64,000 nucleotides of DNA from CAWGCA01 sp963820955 (GCA_963820955.1 CAWGCA010000003.1:248001-312000); one strand, 5' to 3'; numbered from the stretch's first letter, positions 53,959 through 62,741 are shown. A program made the numbers and translations. Notes: generated by a model from the sequence alone, not told the origin.

Positions 53959-54380
53959 TCTGACTCCAGTTTGTGCCGGCTCTCCCCGGCTATTTCCCGC
54001 ACATCTGCGTTATCATCTTCCAACAGTGGTTGGATGTAGACTTTGGCGCGATAGCTGTAACTCAACGCCAGATAGCGACAGGCGTCGCCCCGTACGCGCG
54101 GATCCATGTGCAGGGTCAACTACCCCAGCTGTGGGATATACTCCCGCAGAAGCGTGGTTCCCTGGTACTCCTCGTTAATCGCTCCAACACCAAGACGTAT
54201 ATTGATCTTTGCGTCGGCATCATCGAGCAGTTCGATAACCCGTGCAATGAGAGCGCTCTCTTTCGCGATCACAGCCAGCACTCTATCAACCTCACCTTCA
54301 GCCAGCATGGCCTCCAGATAATCCCGGATACCCTGATGGGAAACATACAGAATACTCGATCAGATCGCTGCCCTTGGCGA
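53955..54380 (-). pseudogene. HEAT-repeat protein, N-terminally truncated and with an in-frame amber codon
   Basis: One frame reads SHQGIRDYLEAMLAEGEVDRVLAVIAKESALIARVIELLDDADAKINIRLGVGAINEEYQGTTLLREYIPQLG, then TAG at 54120-54122, then LTLHMDPRVRGDACRYLALSYSYRAKVYIQPLLEDDNADVREIAGESRHKLESE to the stop. DPRVRGDACRYL and NADVREIAGES are HEAT repeats. No frameshift is needed. The N-terminus is missing before about 54380, close to the dispersed repeat at 54482. Its end overlaps the phosphatase start. Confidence 0.7.
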
Positions 54381-54481
54381 ATTCATAAACAGGCGAGTAA
54401 TTAACGACTGGCAATCTTATCCCGGTAGAGAGTTCCGTCAAATCTTTCTCTCAAGATTTTCATCGCAAAAAATCACCGTCT

Positions 54482-54556
54482 CAAAAATCGATGCGACTCG
54501 TAATCGCACCACTTCTGTTTCTATCCACTTGGTTTAAGTGGATAATTCCCCCATGT
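54482..54556 (+). repeat. dispersed repeat, copy C (partial, about 75 bp)
   Basis: AAAAATCGATGCGACTCG, CACTTCTGTTTCTATCC and GTGGATAATTCCCCCATG match the copies at 1129-1182/3444-3502 and 29498-29610. The half distal to CATG is not preserved. Confidence 0.6.
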
Positions 54557-54696
54557 ACTGATTTGACTTAGCGGATATCACCTTCCTTGAGAGCTTGGAG
54601 TGTTTCGGCCATCAAATCATTCACTACCTCCAGGTGCCTTGGTTGATGTGATAATCGTGCTTCTAATACTTTTTTATGCTACCCATCCGTACCTCC

Positions 54697-57118
54697 CTAG
54701 GCCTGCCCTTTACCCGTAAATAGAGCTGGACAAAAACAAAACCGCCAGCCATGATGGGCGGCATGAAACCCCAAAACCTGATCAAACAAACACTATCACG
54801 GCCTGAGTCGGTCCTAATTGTCCAGCAAATCCTCGAAGGCAACAGCGAATCCCATCGTAGCGCCATCGCGGGCCTGGTGTGTCAACACTTTAAGTTCTTT
54901 AGCACATTGGGTAACCCACAGATAGCCAGTTGCCTGAAAGCCCTGCGAGAACTGGAACAGATCGGTAAATTTGAATTACCCCAAGCTCAGGCACCAGCCC
55001 CAATAACACAGCCCAAGAGATTAGAAGCACCCGTGGAAGTGCCGCTGGCGCTGCCCTCATCAGCGGGCCAGATCCAGGCGCTTGAGCTGATACGTGTCGG
55101 CGATGATGCTCAGACCCGCATCTGGAACGAGCTGATGATCCAGGATCACCCCCGGGGAGCAGGCCCCTTTTTTGGCGCCCAGATTCGCTATCTGATCCGC
55201 TCGGAGCATGGCTGGCTGGGTGGATTGGGTTTCAGCGCATCCGCTCGGCATCTCAAAGATAGAGACCAATGGATTGGCTGGGATCCACAAATCCGTATGC
55301 AGCATCTGGATCGCGTTATTAATATGAGCCGCTTTCTTATCCGCGCATCCGTGCGCTGCCCTAATCTGGCCTCTAAGGTGCTCGGGATGTCATTACGGCG
55401 CATCGCCGATGATGTTGAATTACGCTATGGCTATCGTCCATGGCTGGTAGAGAGTTTTGTGGATCTGTCGCGCCATACCGGCAGTTGCTATCAGGCTTCC
55501 AACTGGATCGAGGTAGGCAAAACCCAGGGACGGGGGCGTCAGGACAGAAAGCACCAACATGGCGAGAGTGTAAAAGCCATTTACCTCTATCCACTCGATA
55601 ACAACTTCCGGGATTATATGGGCGTGGAACGCCCAGTGGTTAAACCGCTTAAAGTAATCGAAGGAGTAGAAGGAGAAGCATGGGCGGAGAATGAATTTGG
55701 TGGCGCCCGGTTAGGCGATGAGAGGTTGAGCAAACGTCTGGTCGATAGCGCCCGTATTCAGGCGGAAAAGCCGATGGAAACCTTTAATGGCGCGGCACAG
55801 GGGGACTGGTCACAGGTCAAGGGCTATTACCGAATGATCGACCAACCGGATGATGGCGCGATCACCATGGACGCAATCCTCGAGCCGCACCGGATGCGCA
55901 CCATTCAAAGGATGATGGGGCAACAAACCGTATTGTGTATTCAGGACGGCACCGACTTAAATTACAACTCTCTGGCGCAATGTGCAGGGTTGGGTGTTAT
56001 CAGCGTTAATCAGACCGGTGCGCAAAGCCGGGGATTGCACCTGCACTCCAACCTGGTCGTCACTACCGATGGATTACCGCTGGGTCTGTTAGGTGCAAAG
56101 TGTGAAGCTCCGTCCGCTGTAAAAAAACAAACCGAAGAGCAAAAGAAGGCGGCACGTAAAAAACCGATTGAACAGAAGAAAACATTCAATTGGGTTGCAG
56201 GTCTGCGCGACAGTAATGCATTGACCGCGCAGCTGCCCTCAACCCGTCAGGTCTGCGTCATGGATAGAGAGGCCGATTTTTATGCATTGTTCTGTGAACC
56301 GCGTCGGCCACAGGTTGAGCTGCTGGTGCGTGCAAAACATGATCGTGGCACGGGGTCAGAGCACAAGTTATTCGATACGCTCAGGCAAAGCCCAGTCTGC
56401 AGCTGGCTGACTATCCAGATACCCCGTCAAAGTGCGCGTCCCAAGCTGAGCAAACAAAAAGCGCGTCCACGCCGCGCCAAGCGCAGCGCCATGGTTGCTC
56501 TGCGATACCAACAGGTTAAGTTGCCGCCCCCTGATGAGCACAAAGAGAAGGGGCCACAGAAATTATGGGTGGTTCATCTACGTGAAGAGAGTCCGTCAGC
56601 GGGTGAGGATGCACTGGAGTGGTTTCTATTAACCACCATTGCAGTGACCGACAACCAGATCGCTGAAACGTGTATCCGCTGGTACCGGCTGCGTTGGAGA
56701 ATTGAAGATTGGCATCGTGTCCTGAAAAGTGGTTGTGGTACGGAAAAATTGGCCTACAGAACAGCTGAGCGACTGAAGCGTGGCATTGCGATCAATATGG
56801 TGATCGCTTGGCGTATTATGCTGATGACCCTACTGGGTAGGGAATGCCCAGAGTTGCCTGCCGATGTGTTGTTTTCAGATATCGAGATTGAAGTATTGGG
56901 TGCTTTTGCTAAAAAAAACACTAAACCACCCAAGCAATCTGGGAGAAGCCATAAAACTTGTAGCTTCGCTGGGCGGGTACCTTAGCCGAAAGAAGGATCC
57001 GCCCCCGGGGCATCAGATAATGTGGAAGGGATATGCTAATCTTCAGATCCTACGCGAGGGATATCTGTTGGGAAAAAGTACCGGTTCCGGATGATTTATG
57101 GGTAAAGGGCAGGTCTAG
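54697..57118 (+). mobile_element. IS4-type element with DUF4338 (DruA-like) fusion transposase
   Basis: Inverted terminal repeats CTAGGCCTGCCCTTTACCC (54697) and its complement ending at 57118 (GGGTAAAGGGCAGGTCTAG), 25 bases with two mismatches. CTAG at both outer edges may be a 4-bp duplication or part of the repeat; it is palindromic so this cannot be decided. One large gene fills the element, followed by about 130 bases without a gene. Confidence 0.8.
54751..56985 (+). CDS. IS4-family transposase fused to an N-terminal DUF4338 (DruA-like) domain
   Basis: A 744-residue fusion. Residues about 105-290 are DUF4338: TRIWNELMIQDHP, GAQIRYLIRSEHGWLGGLGFSASARHLKDRDQWIGW, NMSRFLI, PNLASKVLGMSLRRIADDVELRYGYRPWLVESFVD and NWIEVGKTQGRGRQDR. 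DUF4338 is the domain of DruA in the Druantia anti-phage system. From about 308 a Tn5/IS4-type transposase follows: WAENEFGGARLGDERLSKRL, LCIQDGTDLNYNS, VCVMDREADFYALF and YRLRWRIEDWHRVLKSGC (D, D, E). Full length. The fusion suggests that the DruA domain can serve DNA recognition or processing in transposition. Confidence 0.88.
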   Translation: MMGGMKPQNLIKQTLSRPESVLIVQQILEGNSESHRSAIAGLVCQHFKFFSTLGNPQIASCLKALRELEQIGKFELPQAQAPAPITQPKRLEAPVEVPLALPSSAGQIQALELIRVGDDAQTRIWNELMIQDHPRGAGPFFGAQIRYLIRSEHGWLGGLGFSASARHLKDRDQWIGWDPQIRMQHLDRVINMSRFLIRASVRCPNLASKVLGMSLRRIADDVELRYGYRPWLVESFVDLSRHTGSCYQASNWIEVGKTQGRGRQDRKHQHGESVKAIYLYPLDNNFRDYMGVERPVVKPLKVIEGVEGEAWAENEFGGARLGDERLSKRLVDSARIQAEKPMETFNGAAQGDWSQVKGYYRMIDQPDDGAITMDAILEPHRMRTIQRMMGQQTVLCIQDGTDLNYNSLAQCAGLGVISVNQTGAQSRGLHLHSNLVVTTDGLPLGLLGAKCEAPSAVKKQTEEQKKAARKKPIEQKKTFNWVAGLRDSNALTAQLPSTRQVCVMDREADFYALFCEPRRPQVELLVRAKHDRGTGSEHKLFDTLRQSPVCSWLTIQIPRQSARPKLSKQKARPRRAKRSAMVALRYQQVKLPPPDEHKEKGPQKLWVVHLREESPSAGEDALEWFLLTTIAVTDNQIAETCIRWYRLRWRIEDWHRVLKSGCGTEKLAYRTAERLKRGIAINMVIAWRIMLMTLLGRECPELPADVLFSDIEIEVLGAFAKKNTKPPKQSGRSHKTCSFAGRVP

Positions 57119-57197
57119 CCGACAACATACTGCCTGATTTCCCCGGGCCAGACTTCGCTGAGTAGGAGGGCCCCAGTCATGACGAAAACCATCCTAA

Positions 57198-58832
57198 CCC
57201 GGCATAGCCGGAACCAAAATTCTTTGTATCACCTATCCTTATCCTCAGTAGCGAGAATAATGGATAGCCATCATGAATCCCTTCATCAAACGCCACCAGG
57301 ATAAAATCGCTGGCGTACTTTCCTGCTTCGATCGTGTTGTCATTACCGGAACCCTTCCCGATATCTGTTATGCGGGCGCCATGGCGAGTTACCTCAGTTA
57401 CTACAAGATCAAGCTGTTCGATTACCCCCGATGGGCAGAGCCTCTGCGCAATGAGTTGCGAGACCACGCTGAGCAACTTGCCATTGAGGCCGGCATCGAG
57501 ATTGAGTTCATTCGGCGCCACAAAGCCTTTCGTAAAGAAGACCGGATCAAGTCCATCATCGCTCAACGGGGTGATCATCCCGGCTTGGTCCATATCTTCT
57601 CGGCCATGGAATCCTGCACTGCCTATCGCCCCTGGCACGACAAGAAGAAAGGCCATACCACGCTGAAACCAACATCAGGAAAATGCCTCCATTACTACTT
57701 CTATTTCATTGACGAGTCCTTTGGGCTCTGTTACGTCCGAGTCCCCACCTGGGCACCGTTCCGTCTGCAAATCTATTTCAACGGCCACAATTGGTTGGCC
57801 CTGCGGCTGGTAAAAGCCGGCATCCCCTTCGAGATGGCGGACAATGCCTTTCTCTCCATTGCCGATCCCAAGCGGGCCCAGACGTTTGCCAACCGGCTGG
57901 ATGCCAAACAACTCCACCAACGACTCAATCGGTGGGCCAAGCAATTCTGCCCGGTACATCAGCGCTTCCACTCCGGTTACCACTGGAGTCTCATGCAGGT
58001 GGAGTTCGCCACCGATGTCGTCTTTCATCAGCAGGCCGAATTCCAGCCGCTCTACTATGCCATCATCCGTACCGCCGTCCATGCCATTAAGGCGGATAAC
58101 ATCGCCACCTTCCTCGGCCGTAAACTCAACACCGCCTATCAGGGCGAGATAGGCAATGATTTCAGCACCCGCATCCAGGGTACACGCATCCGGCACCAGA
58201 TGGGGCCGACCAGTATCAAACTCTATGATAAAGCCGGCATCATGGCCCGTGTGGAATGCACCACCAACGATGCCTCATTCTTCAAAATCCACCGATGGGT
58301 GGAACAGCGTGACGGTTGGACACAGTGGAAACTGGCACCGCTACGCAAAAACATCTACAGCTTACGGGATTTGCGCAAGCTGATGAACGCCGCCAACGAG
58401 CGCTATCTCGCCTATATGGCAGCCATCGACAATCCCGGCGCCGGACTCAAGGACATCGATAAAATGTCAGAACGGTCCAAAGATCAGGGTCGCTCATTCC
58501 GTGGCTTCAACCTGTTCCTGGCGCAGGACTATCGCCTCTTTCTCACCCTCGGTCGTGGCGAATGGTCAATCAGCGGTTTTCGTGCCGCCGATCTGCGAGC
58601 CCACATACCCGATCTATCCCCCAGCCAATCTTCTTATCTGCTCAAGCGGCTACGTACCCACGGGCTGATCAAGAAAATTGGCCATCGCTACAAATACTAC
58701 CTCACTAAGTTTGGCCGCAGAGTCTTGGCTTCAGCACTTAAAATCCGTGAATATATCGTTCTACCAACCCTCTGTGCTGACAATGCATGAAAATTTCTTT
58801 GTACTCTTGTTCAAAATTTCAGTGGTAAGGTA
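57198..58832 (+). mobile_element. unclassified transposase-like element, copy 2 (intact)
   Basis: 1635 bp, same ends as the copy at 39053: left CCCGGCATAGCCGG (hairpin), right AGTGGTAAGGTA. Flanked by CTAA at 57194-57197 and 58833-58836. Because the surrounding SDR gene can be rebuilt exactly by removing the element plus one CTAA, this repeat is a true 4-bp target duplication. The ends are not inverted repeats of each other. Encodes one intact protein. Confidence 0.85.
57273..58790 (+). CDS. transposase-like protein of the unclassified element
   Basis: A 505-residue protein, MNPFIKRHQDKIAGVLSCFDRVVITGTLPDICYAGAMASYLSYYKIKLFDYPRW at the start and a winged-helix-like C-terminus (LSPSQSSYLLKRLRTHGLIKKIGHRYKYYLTKFGRRVL). 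I cannot identify a standard DDE, HUH or DEDD signature by eye. Proteins of this type are, to my memory, common in multiple copies in Proteobacteria and annotated as hypothetical or MarR-like because of the C-terminus. The two near-identical copies with common ends and 4-bp duplications in this window show that it is the gene of a mobile element, very likely the transposase. Confidence 0.8.
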   Translation: MNPFIKRHQDKIAGVLSCFDRVVITGTLPDICYAGAMASYLSYYKIKLFDYPRWAEPLRNELRDHAEQLAIEAGIEIEFIRRHKAFRKEDRIKSIIAQRGDHPGLVHIFSAMESCTAYRPWHDKKKGHTTLKPTSGKCLHYYFYFIDESFGLCYVRVPTWAPFRLQIYFNGHNWLALRLVKAGIPFEMADNAFLSIADPKRAQTFANRLDAKQLHQRLNRWAKQFCPVHQRFHSGYHWSLMQVEFATDVVFHQQAEFQPLYYAIIRTAVHAIKADNIATFLGRKLNTAYQGEIGNDFSTRIQGTRIRHQMGPTSIKLYDKAGIMARVECTTNDASFFKIHRWVEQRDGWTQWKLAPLRKNIYSLRDLRKLMNAANERYLAYMAAIDNPGAGLKDIDKMSERSKDQGRSFRGFNLFLAQDYRLFLTLGRGEWSISGFRAADLRAHIPDLSPSQSSYLLKRLRTHGLIKKIGHRYKYYLTKFGRRVLASALKIREYIVLPTLCADNA

Positions 58833-59782
58833 CTAATTACCGGTTCAACCGACGGCATTGGGCTCGAAGCGGCCAAAAGTTTGTATTCACAGGGGCACCA
58901 CATCCTGCTCCACGGACGGAGCGATAGAAAACTGAAGGCGGCGGAAAAAGCACTCTCCGAGCTATCGGGTGATGGGCGTGTCGAAAGCTACCTGGCTGAC
59001 CTGTCGCGCATGGCCGACGTGGAGACACTCGGCGAAGCGATTGTCGCGAACCATGAACAACTCGATGTCGTGATCAACAATGCCGGCGTATTCCGCACCG
59101 CCGACACCTTCACGGATGACGGTCTCGACATTCGGTTTGCAGTCAACACCTTTGCTCCTTACCTGTTGACTCAGCGACTGCTGCCACTTCTTCGACCAGG
59201 GGCGCGCGTGGTCAACCTCTCTTCCGCTGCGCAGTCGCCAGTCAACCTGGAGGCGCTGGCGGGACGGGCCAAGATCTCAGACCAGTTGAACGCCTATGCC
59301 CAAAGCAAACTGGCCCTCACCATGTGGTCCCGCACCATGGCGCATTTGCACAAGAATCGTGCCCTGGTCTTTGTCGCAATGAATCCTGGATCACTGCTCG
59401 CGACCAATATGGTGAAAGAGGGCTTCGGCATGGCCGGCAATGATATCCGCATCGGTGCGGAAATACTCGTCCGTGCGGCGCTCTCTGATGAATTCGCAGC
59501 GGCTTCCGGACTGTATTTCGATAACGACAAAGGTCGGTTCGCTTCACCGCATCCCGACGCGCTGGACCGGAAAAAGACGGAAAGGGTCGTGCGCATTATC
59601 GAGACGGTGCTGACCGAGAAGTCGAGATAAGGAGCAGGACATCCCTGATCAGGTGTTTTCCAGTTTTTGATCCCGCTTTATTATTATTCATGCAAGGCAA
59701 TATTTACCAAGAACATCATTTACTATATGAAGCTGAATGATAATCGATGTCGACATTGACGATCAGCTTCCAGAGAACTGAC

Positions 59783-60280
59783 ATGCTACAAATTCGCGAA
59801 GCGTCCGAAGTGGACTTCGATAAAATCTGGCCGATCTTTCAGGCCATTGCGTCGGCTGGTGATACCTATGCCTATCCGACGAACGTCACAAGAGCAGAAG
59901 GCCGGCGACTCTGGTTGGATACACCGCGCAAGACCTTCGTCGCGGAAGACGACGGCGAGGTGCTGGGCACCTACTATATCAAGACCAACCAGGCCGGCCC
60001 CGGCGCCCATGTCTGCAATTGCGGCTACATGGTTGCGGCCCATGCGCAGGGCAGAGGCATCGCCACCGCCATGTGCAAACATTCGCAGACCGTCGCACTG
60101 AAACTGGGCTACGAGGCCATGCAGTTCAACTTCGTTGCGTCAACCAACGAGGGCGCCGTCCGGCTCTGGCAGAAGCTCGGCTTTGACATCGTTGGCAGGC
60201 TGCCCGGAGCCTTCAAGCATCCAGTCCAGGGTAACGTCGATGCGCTGGTCATGTACAAGTGGCTGGTTCATGACGCGTAG
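59783..60280 (+). CDS. GNAT-family N-acetyltransferase
   Basis: A 165-residue acetyltransferase. MLQIREASEVDFDKIWPIFQAI is the N-terminal GNAT strand and helix; EVLGTYYIKTNQAG (beta-4 region), CNCGYMVAAHAQGRGIATAMCKHSQTVAL holds the acetyl-CoA-binding Q-x-x-G-x-A motif as QGRGIA, and VASTNEGAVRLWQKLGF is motif B. The ATG at 59783 after AGAGAACTGAC is preferred to 59747. It lies 150 bases after the broken SDR gene. Substrate unknown. Confidence 0.92.
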   Translation: MLQIREASEVDFDKIWPIFQAIASAGDTYAYPTNVTRAEGRRLWLDTPRKTFVAEDDGEVLGTYYIKTNQAGPGAHVCNCGYMVAAHAQGRGIATAMCKHSQTVALKLGYEAMQFNFVASTNEGAVRLWQKLGFDIVGRLPGAFKHPVQGNVDALVMYKWLVHDA

Positions 60281-60842
60281 TGCGGCCATATCGGCATCGT
60301 CGGTAGACCCGAATTGTTGAACACCCCGAAGACCTGGTAAAAAACGTGGGTGTATACCGGGATGTATCCCGCGCAACGATGGTTGAGGGCCTGCGCAAAC
60401 TGATCGGGGAGATGTCTTCAATTTTCGCCTCCCAGTTCCTTCAGGCGCTTCAATAGCGAATACCATGAACGCCTCGACACACACAGCATGGTATTTGATA
60501 GTCGTGCTGAAATTGAACGAATCAATACCATGATCCATGCCATCGAAAAATGGCAATAACTGCTTACCGATGCCTGCCAGTGCCAGCAGGTGCCAGACGG
60601 AAATGAAGATAAGTTATTGGTTTTGTGAGTTTACAGTGGCTTGATGCCAGGAGGTGCCAGCCAGTGCCAGATCTGGCCTACTCCCACTCGATTGTAAACG
60701 AGCCATTTTTACAATTTAATATCAATGGTTTAATTGTTGGTGTACGTGGCAATACCATGCTTAGAAATTTCTTAAAGCGTATAGCGTATGCATATAAGCG
60801 TAGTAGGTCAGTGGCCTATGCCGCACCGTGCGCGGTCCAAGC
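60281..60842. other. gene-poor stretch with remnants
   Basis: About 560 bases. No intact gene. A 23-codon frame (MVFDSRAEIERINTMIHAIEKWQ, from 60489) ends in TAA and looks like a C-terminal remnant, and the repeated GGTGCCAG units around 60565-60670 are short direct repeats. Nothing else is recognised. Confidence 0.4.
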
Positions 60843-60960
60843 ATGTCCGCAAATTCGGGTAAGGTACAGGTGCTTGGGGTGACCGAGGCCGCTGGCGAAA
60901 GAGTCATTGAGCTGCGCTTTATCCAGGTGCGCAACCCAGACTGGGTGCATGGCGTACAAG
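60843..60960 (+). pseudogene. fragment resembling lysine 2,3-aminomutase family C-terminus
   Basis: Frame MSANSGKVQVLGVTEAAGERVIELRFIQVRNPDWVHG. GK-VQVLGV-E--GERV--LRF-Q-RNPDWV resembles the C-terminal part of KamA-type radical SAM proteins. No flanking homology continues, so only about 38 residues remain. Tentative. Confidence 0.35.
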
Positions 60961-61107
60961 CGTATAAGAAGCATAAACGCCCTTTTTGCCCAAGTCCAAA
61001 GGTAGTTTGCCGTCAGTGGCCCATTACTTCATCGCTCGATCATCATGAGTAAGCCCTGAATTGCGCGTATCTCATCTGAGAACCTGCGTTTTTCTCCATT
61101 GACAACC

Positions 61108-61600
61108 TCATTCTGACCCCCTGGCAAGCCGGAACCCTGCCGCGGCTGACGGCACAGCGTCTTGAATCAAATGGTCAGGTTTCGGTATCAGGTGAACAGG
61201 CCAATCGGCGGAGCCCGACTCTCGTATAACCGAATCCCCTCCGGGCATTCGCCCTTTTCCTTCAGGTGAATCAGGATTTTCCGGATCACGACGGGGTCCT
61301 CGATGCACGCGAGAGCCTGCCCCGCGAGCGCAGCGAGTGCTTTGGGTATGGACCTTGACGGCGCCGCCGCATGCGCTGCAGGTCTCGATATCGATATTGA
61401 AAACGCGCTTTAGTCTTTGCGCCCAGGTCATGGCGGCGTGCCGTTCAGCCGGTACGGCGGCTTCATCCGAGTCCGATACCTTGGCTTTGCTGCCCTTGCC
61501 CCGCTTCGCGGGTGTGATGATCGCACGGTGTTGGCTGTTCGGCGCAAACACGCCATGGAAGCGCGTCAGGTTGAGCCAGGTCCGGTAGAGGCAATGATAT
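61108..61600 (-). pseudogene. IS91-family transposase C-terminal remnant, frameshifted
   Basis: The minus strand reads YRTWLNLTRFHGVFAPNSQHRAIITPAKRGKG (61600 downwards), then AMTWAQRLKRVFNIDIETCSACGGAVKV, then after a frame change CIEDPVVIRKILIHLKEKGECPEGIRLYESRAPPIGLF. These are the C-terminal blocks of IS91-type (HUH, rolling-circle) transposases. The catalytic HUH and Tyr region is missing, so it is inactive. It lies directly next to the truncated SnoaL-like gene at 61599. Confidence 0.85.
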
Positions 61601-61877
61601 GAAACCCGCCTTCCACAAGGGCGCGACGATCTTCGGTTATGTCGGAGCCGACCTGTTCGCCGGCCCTATCGCGCAGCTGTTTGCCTGGAATGACGAGAAT
61701 GGTCCAGCGACCGGACTCCAGGCACGGATCGCCAGCATCGACCTCATTGACACCATCGCCACCGTGCGGCCTGAGCTCGACAACTGGACCGGTTACCGGT
61801 TCACTGACTTGTTCACGTTGCTAAAAATTGACGGGGAGTGGAAGATTACGAACAAGGTCTTCCATCTGCACGCCTGA
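61599..61877 (+). CDS. SnoaL/NTF2-like or putative lumazine-binding protein, N-terminally shortened
   Basis: A 92-residue protein: MKPAFHKGATIFGYVGADLFAGPIAQLFAWNDENGPATGLQARIASIDLIDTIATVRPELDNWTGYRFTDLFTLLKIDGEWKITNKVFHLHA. The last block (FTDLFTLLK-DG-WKI-NKVFH) is diagnostic for small NTF2-fold proteins, which are usually about 125-130 residues. About 30 N-terminal residues are missing at the IS91 boundary, so the ATG at 61599 may be fortuitous. Role unknown. Confidence 0.75.
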   Translation: MKPAFHKGATIFGYVGADLFAGPIAQLFAWNDENGPATGLQARIASIDLIDTIATVRPELDNWTGYRFTDLFTLLKIDGEWKITNKVFHLHA

Positions 61878-61906
61878 AGGCCCCGCACACTCGCTAAGGT
61901 GAAGAC

Positions 61907-62599
61907 ATGAGCAATCAAATCAAGCAACAAGTCCCCGCTCAGTTAAATATGGATCTGAGTGTACAAATCGCAGTTTTACCTGAGCAGCACCAATGGGTCA
62001 CCAGCCCTGCCGATGGTGTTTCCAGAATGCCACTGGAACGAGAACAGCTGGAATCCGGCCATACCACCAGCCTGGTCATCTTTGAGCCTGGCTCATCCTT
62101 CCCGCCACATGAACACCCCATGGGTGAGGAAATCTTTGTGCTAGAAGGTGTGTTCTCTGATGAAAATGGCGATTATCCTGCCGGCATGTATATACGCAAT
62201 CCACCAGGCTCAAGACATAAACCGTTTACCCGGGAGGGCTGTGCACTGTTTGTAAAACTTGATCAGTTTCATCCCGATGACAATGAACATGTTGTCATCA
62301 CAGTAGAACAGCGACAATGGCAACAGGGTATCGGCAACCTTAAGGTATTGTCATTACATGCGTTTGAAACACAAAGCACGGCGTTAGTCTATTGGCCTGA
62401 AAACGAAGTATTCCAGCCGCACACCCACTGGGGTGGTGAAGAGATACTGGTACTCAAAGGCGAGTTCTGTGATGAATATGGTAAATATCCGAAACATAGC
62501 TGGATACGTAGCCCACATTTAAGTCAACACCATCCGTTTGTAGAACAGGAAACATTGATATTAGTGAAAGTCGGACATTTGCCGCAGAGCAAACGTTAG
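61907..62599 (+). CDS. ChrR-type bicupin protein
   Basis: A 230-residue protein with two cupin domains. The first has FEPGSSFPPHEHPMGEEIFVLEGVFSDENGDYPAGMYIRNPPGSRHKPF, the second VYWPENEVFQPHTHWGGEEILVLKGEFCDEYGKYPKHSWIRSPHLSQHHPF; each has the H-x-H...E...H metal pattern. They resemble the C-terminal ChrR domain (cupin_7) of anti-sigma factors, but no anti-sigma N-terminus is present. It follows the SnoaL-like gene by 29 bases. Possible metal-dependent oxidoreductive or sensing role. Confidence 0.9.
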   Translation: MSNQIKQQVPAQLNMDLSVQIAVLPEQHQWVTSPADGVSRMPLEREQLESGHTTSLVIFEPGSSFPPHEHPMGEEIFVLEGVFSDENGDYPAGMYIRNPPGSRHKPFTREGCALFVKLDQFHPDDNEHVVITVEQRQWQQGIGNLKVLSLHAFETQSTALVYWPENEVFQPHTHWGGEEILVLKGEFCDEYGKYPKHSWIRSPHLSQHHPFVEQETLILVKVGHLPQSKR

Positions 62600-62603
62600 C
62601 TCA

Positions 62604-62741
62604 CTATGGAATTCCAGTGCACCTCAGCAGATCGGTGACACTCAGGTCAAAAGCATTGGCGAGCTTCTCGACCGTGGCGAGTGTGGTGTTGTGTTCACAG
62701 CCTTCAATGGCGCCCACGAAACTCCTCGGTTGTGGTTAGTC
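62604..62741 (-). pseudogene. XRE-family HTH regulator, C-terminal remnant
   Basis: On the minus strand the frame PRSFVGAIEGCEHNTTLATVEKLANAFDLSVTDLLRCTGIP ends in TAG. SFVGAIE--EHN-TLATVEKLA-AF-LSVTDLL is the second half of a Cro/CI-type HTH domain. The first half is missing where the aldo/keto reductase upstream sequence begins, so this is a truncated gene. Confidence 0.7.

Larger units (their letters stand above)
57179..59630 (+). pseudogene. short-chain dehydrogenase (SDR) interrupted by the unclassified element
   Basis: The first codons MTKTI lie at 57179-57193 after a good AGGAGGG ribosome site. After the element, LITGSTDGIGLEAAKSLYSQGHHILLHGR resumes near 58833 and continues to the stop at 59630 with INNAGVF, NLSSAAQSPV, YAQSKLAL and MNPGSLL. 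Removing the insert and one CTAA gives an intact frame M-T-K-T-I-L-I-T-G. It is a paralogue of the SDR at 12758. The main part has no start codon until 58881, which would lose the cofactor motif. Confidence 0.9.

Noticed and set aside
24342..54122. Reassigned TAG (amber) codon as a genome-wide code change
   Set aside because: Several clearly intact genes in the window end in TAG, so TAG works as a stop here. The four in-frame TAGs are better explained as nonsense mutations.
57114..57118. CTAG as a certain 4-bp target duplication of the DruA-IS4 element
   Set aside because: CTAG is palindromic and can be part of the terminal repeats; Tn5-type elements usually make 9-bp duplications, which are not seen.
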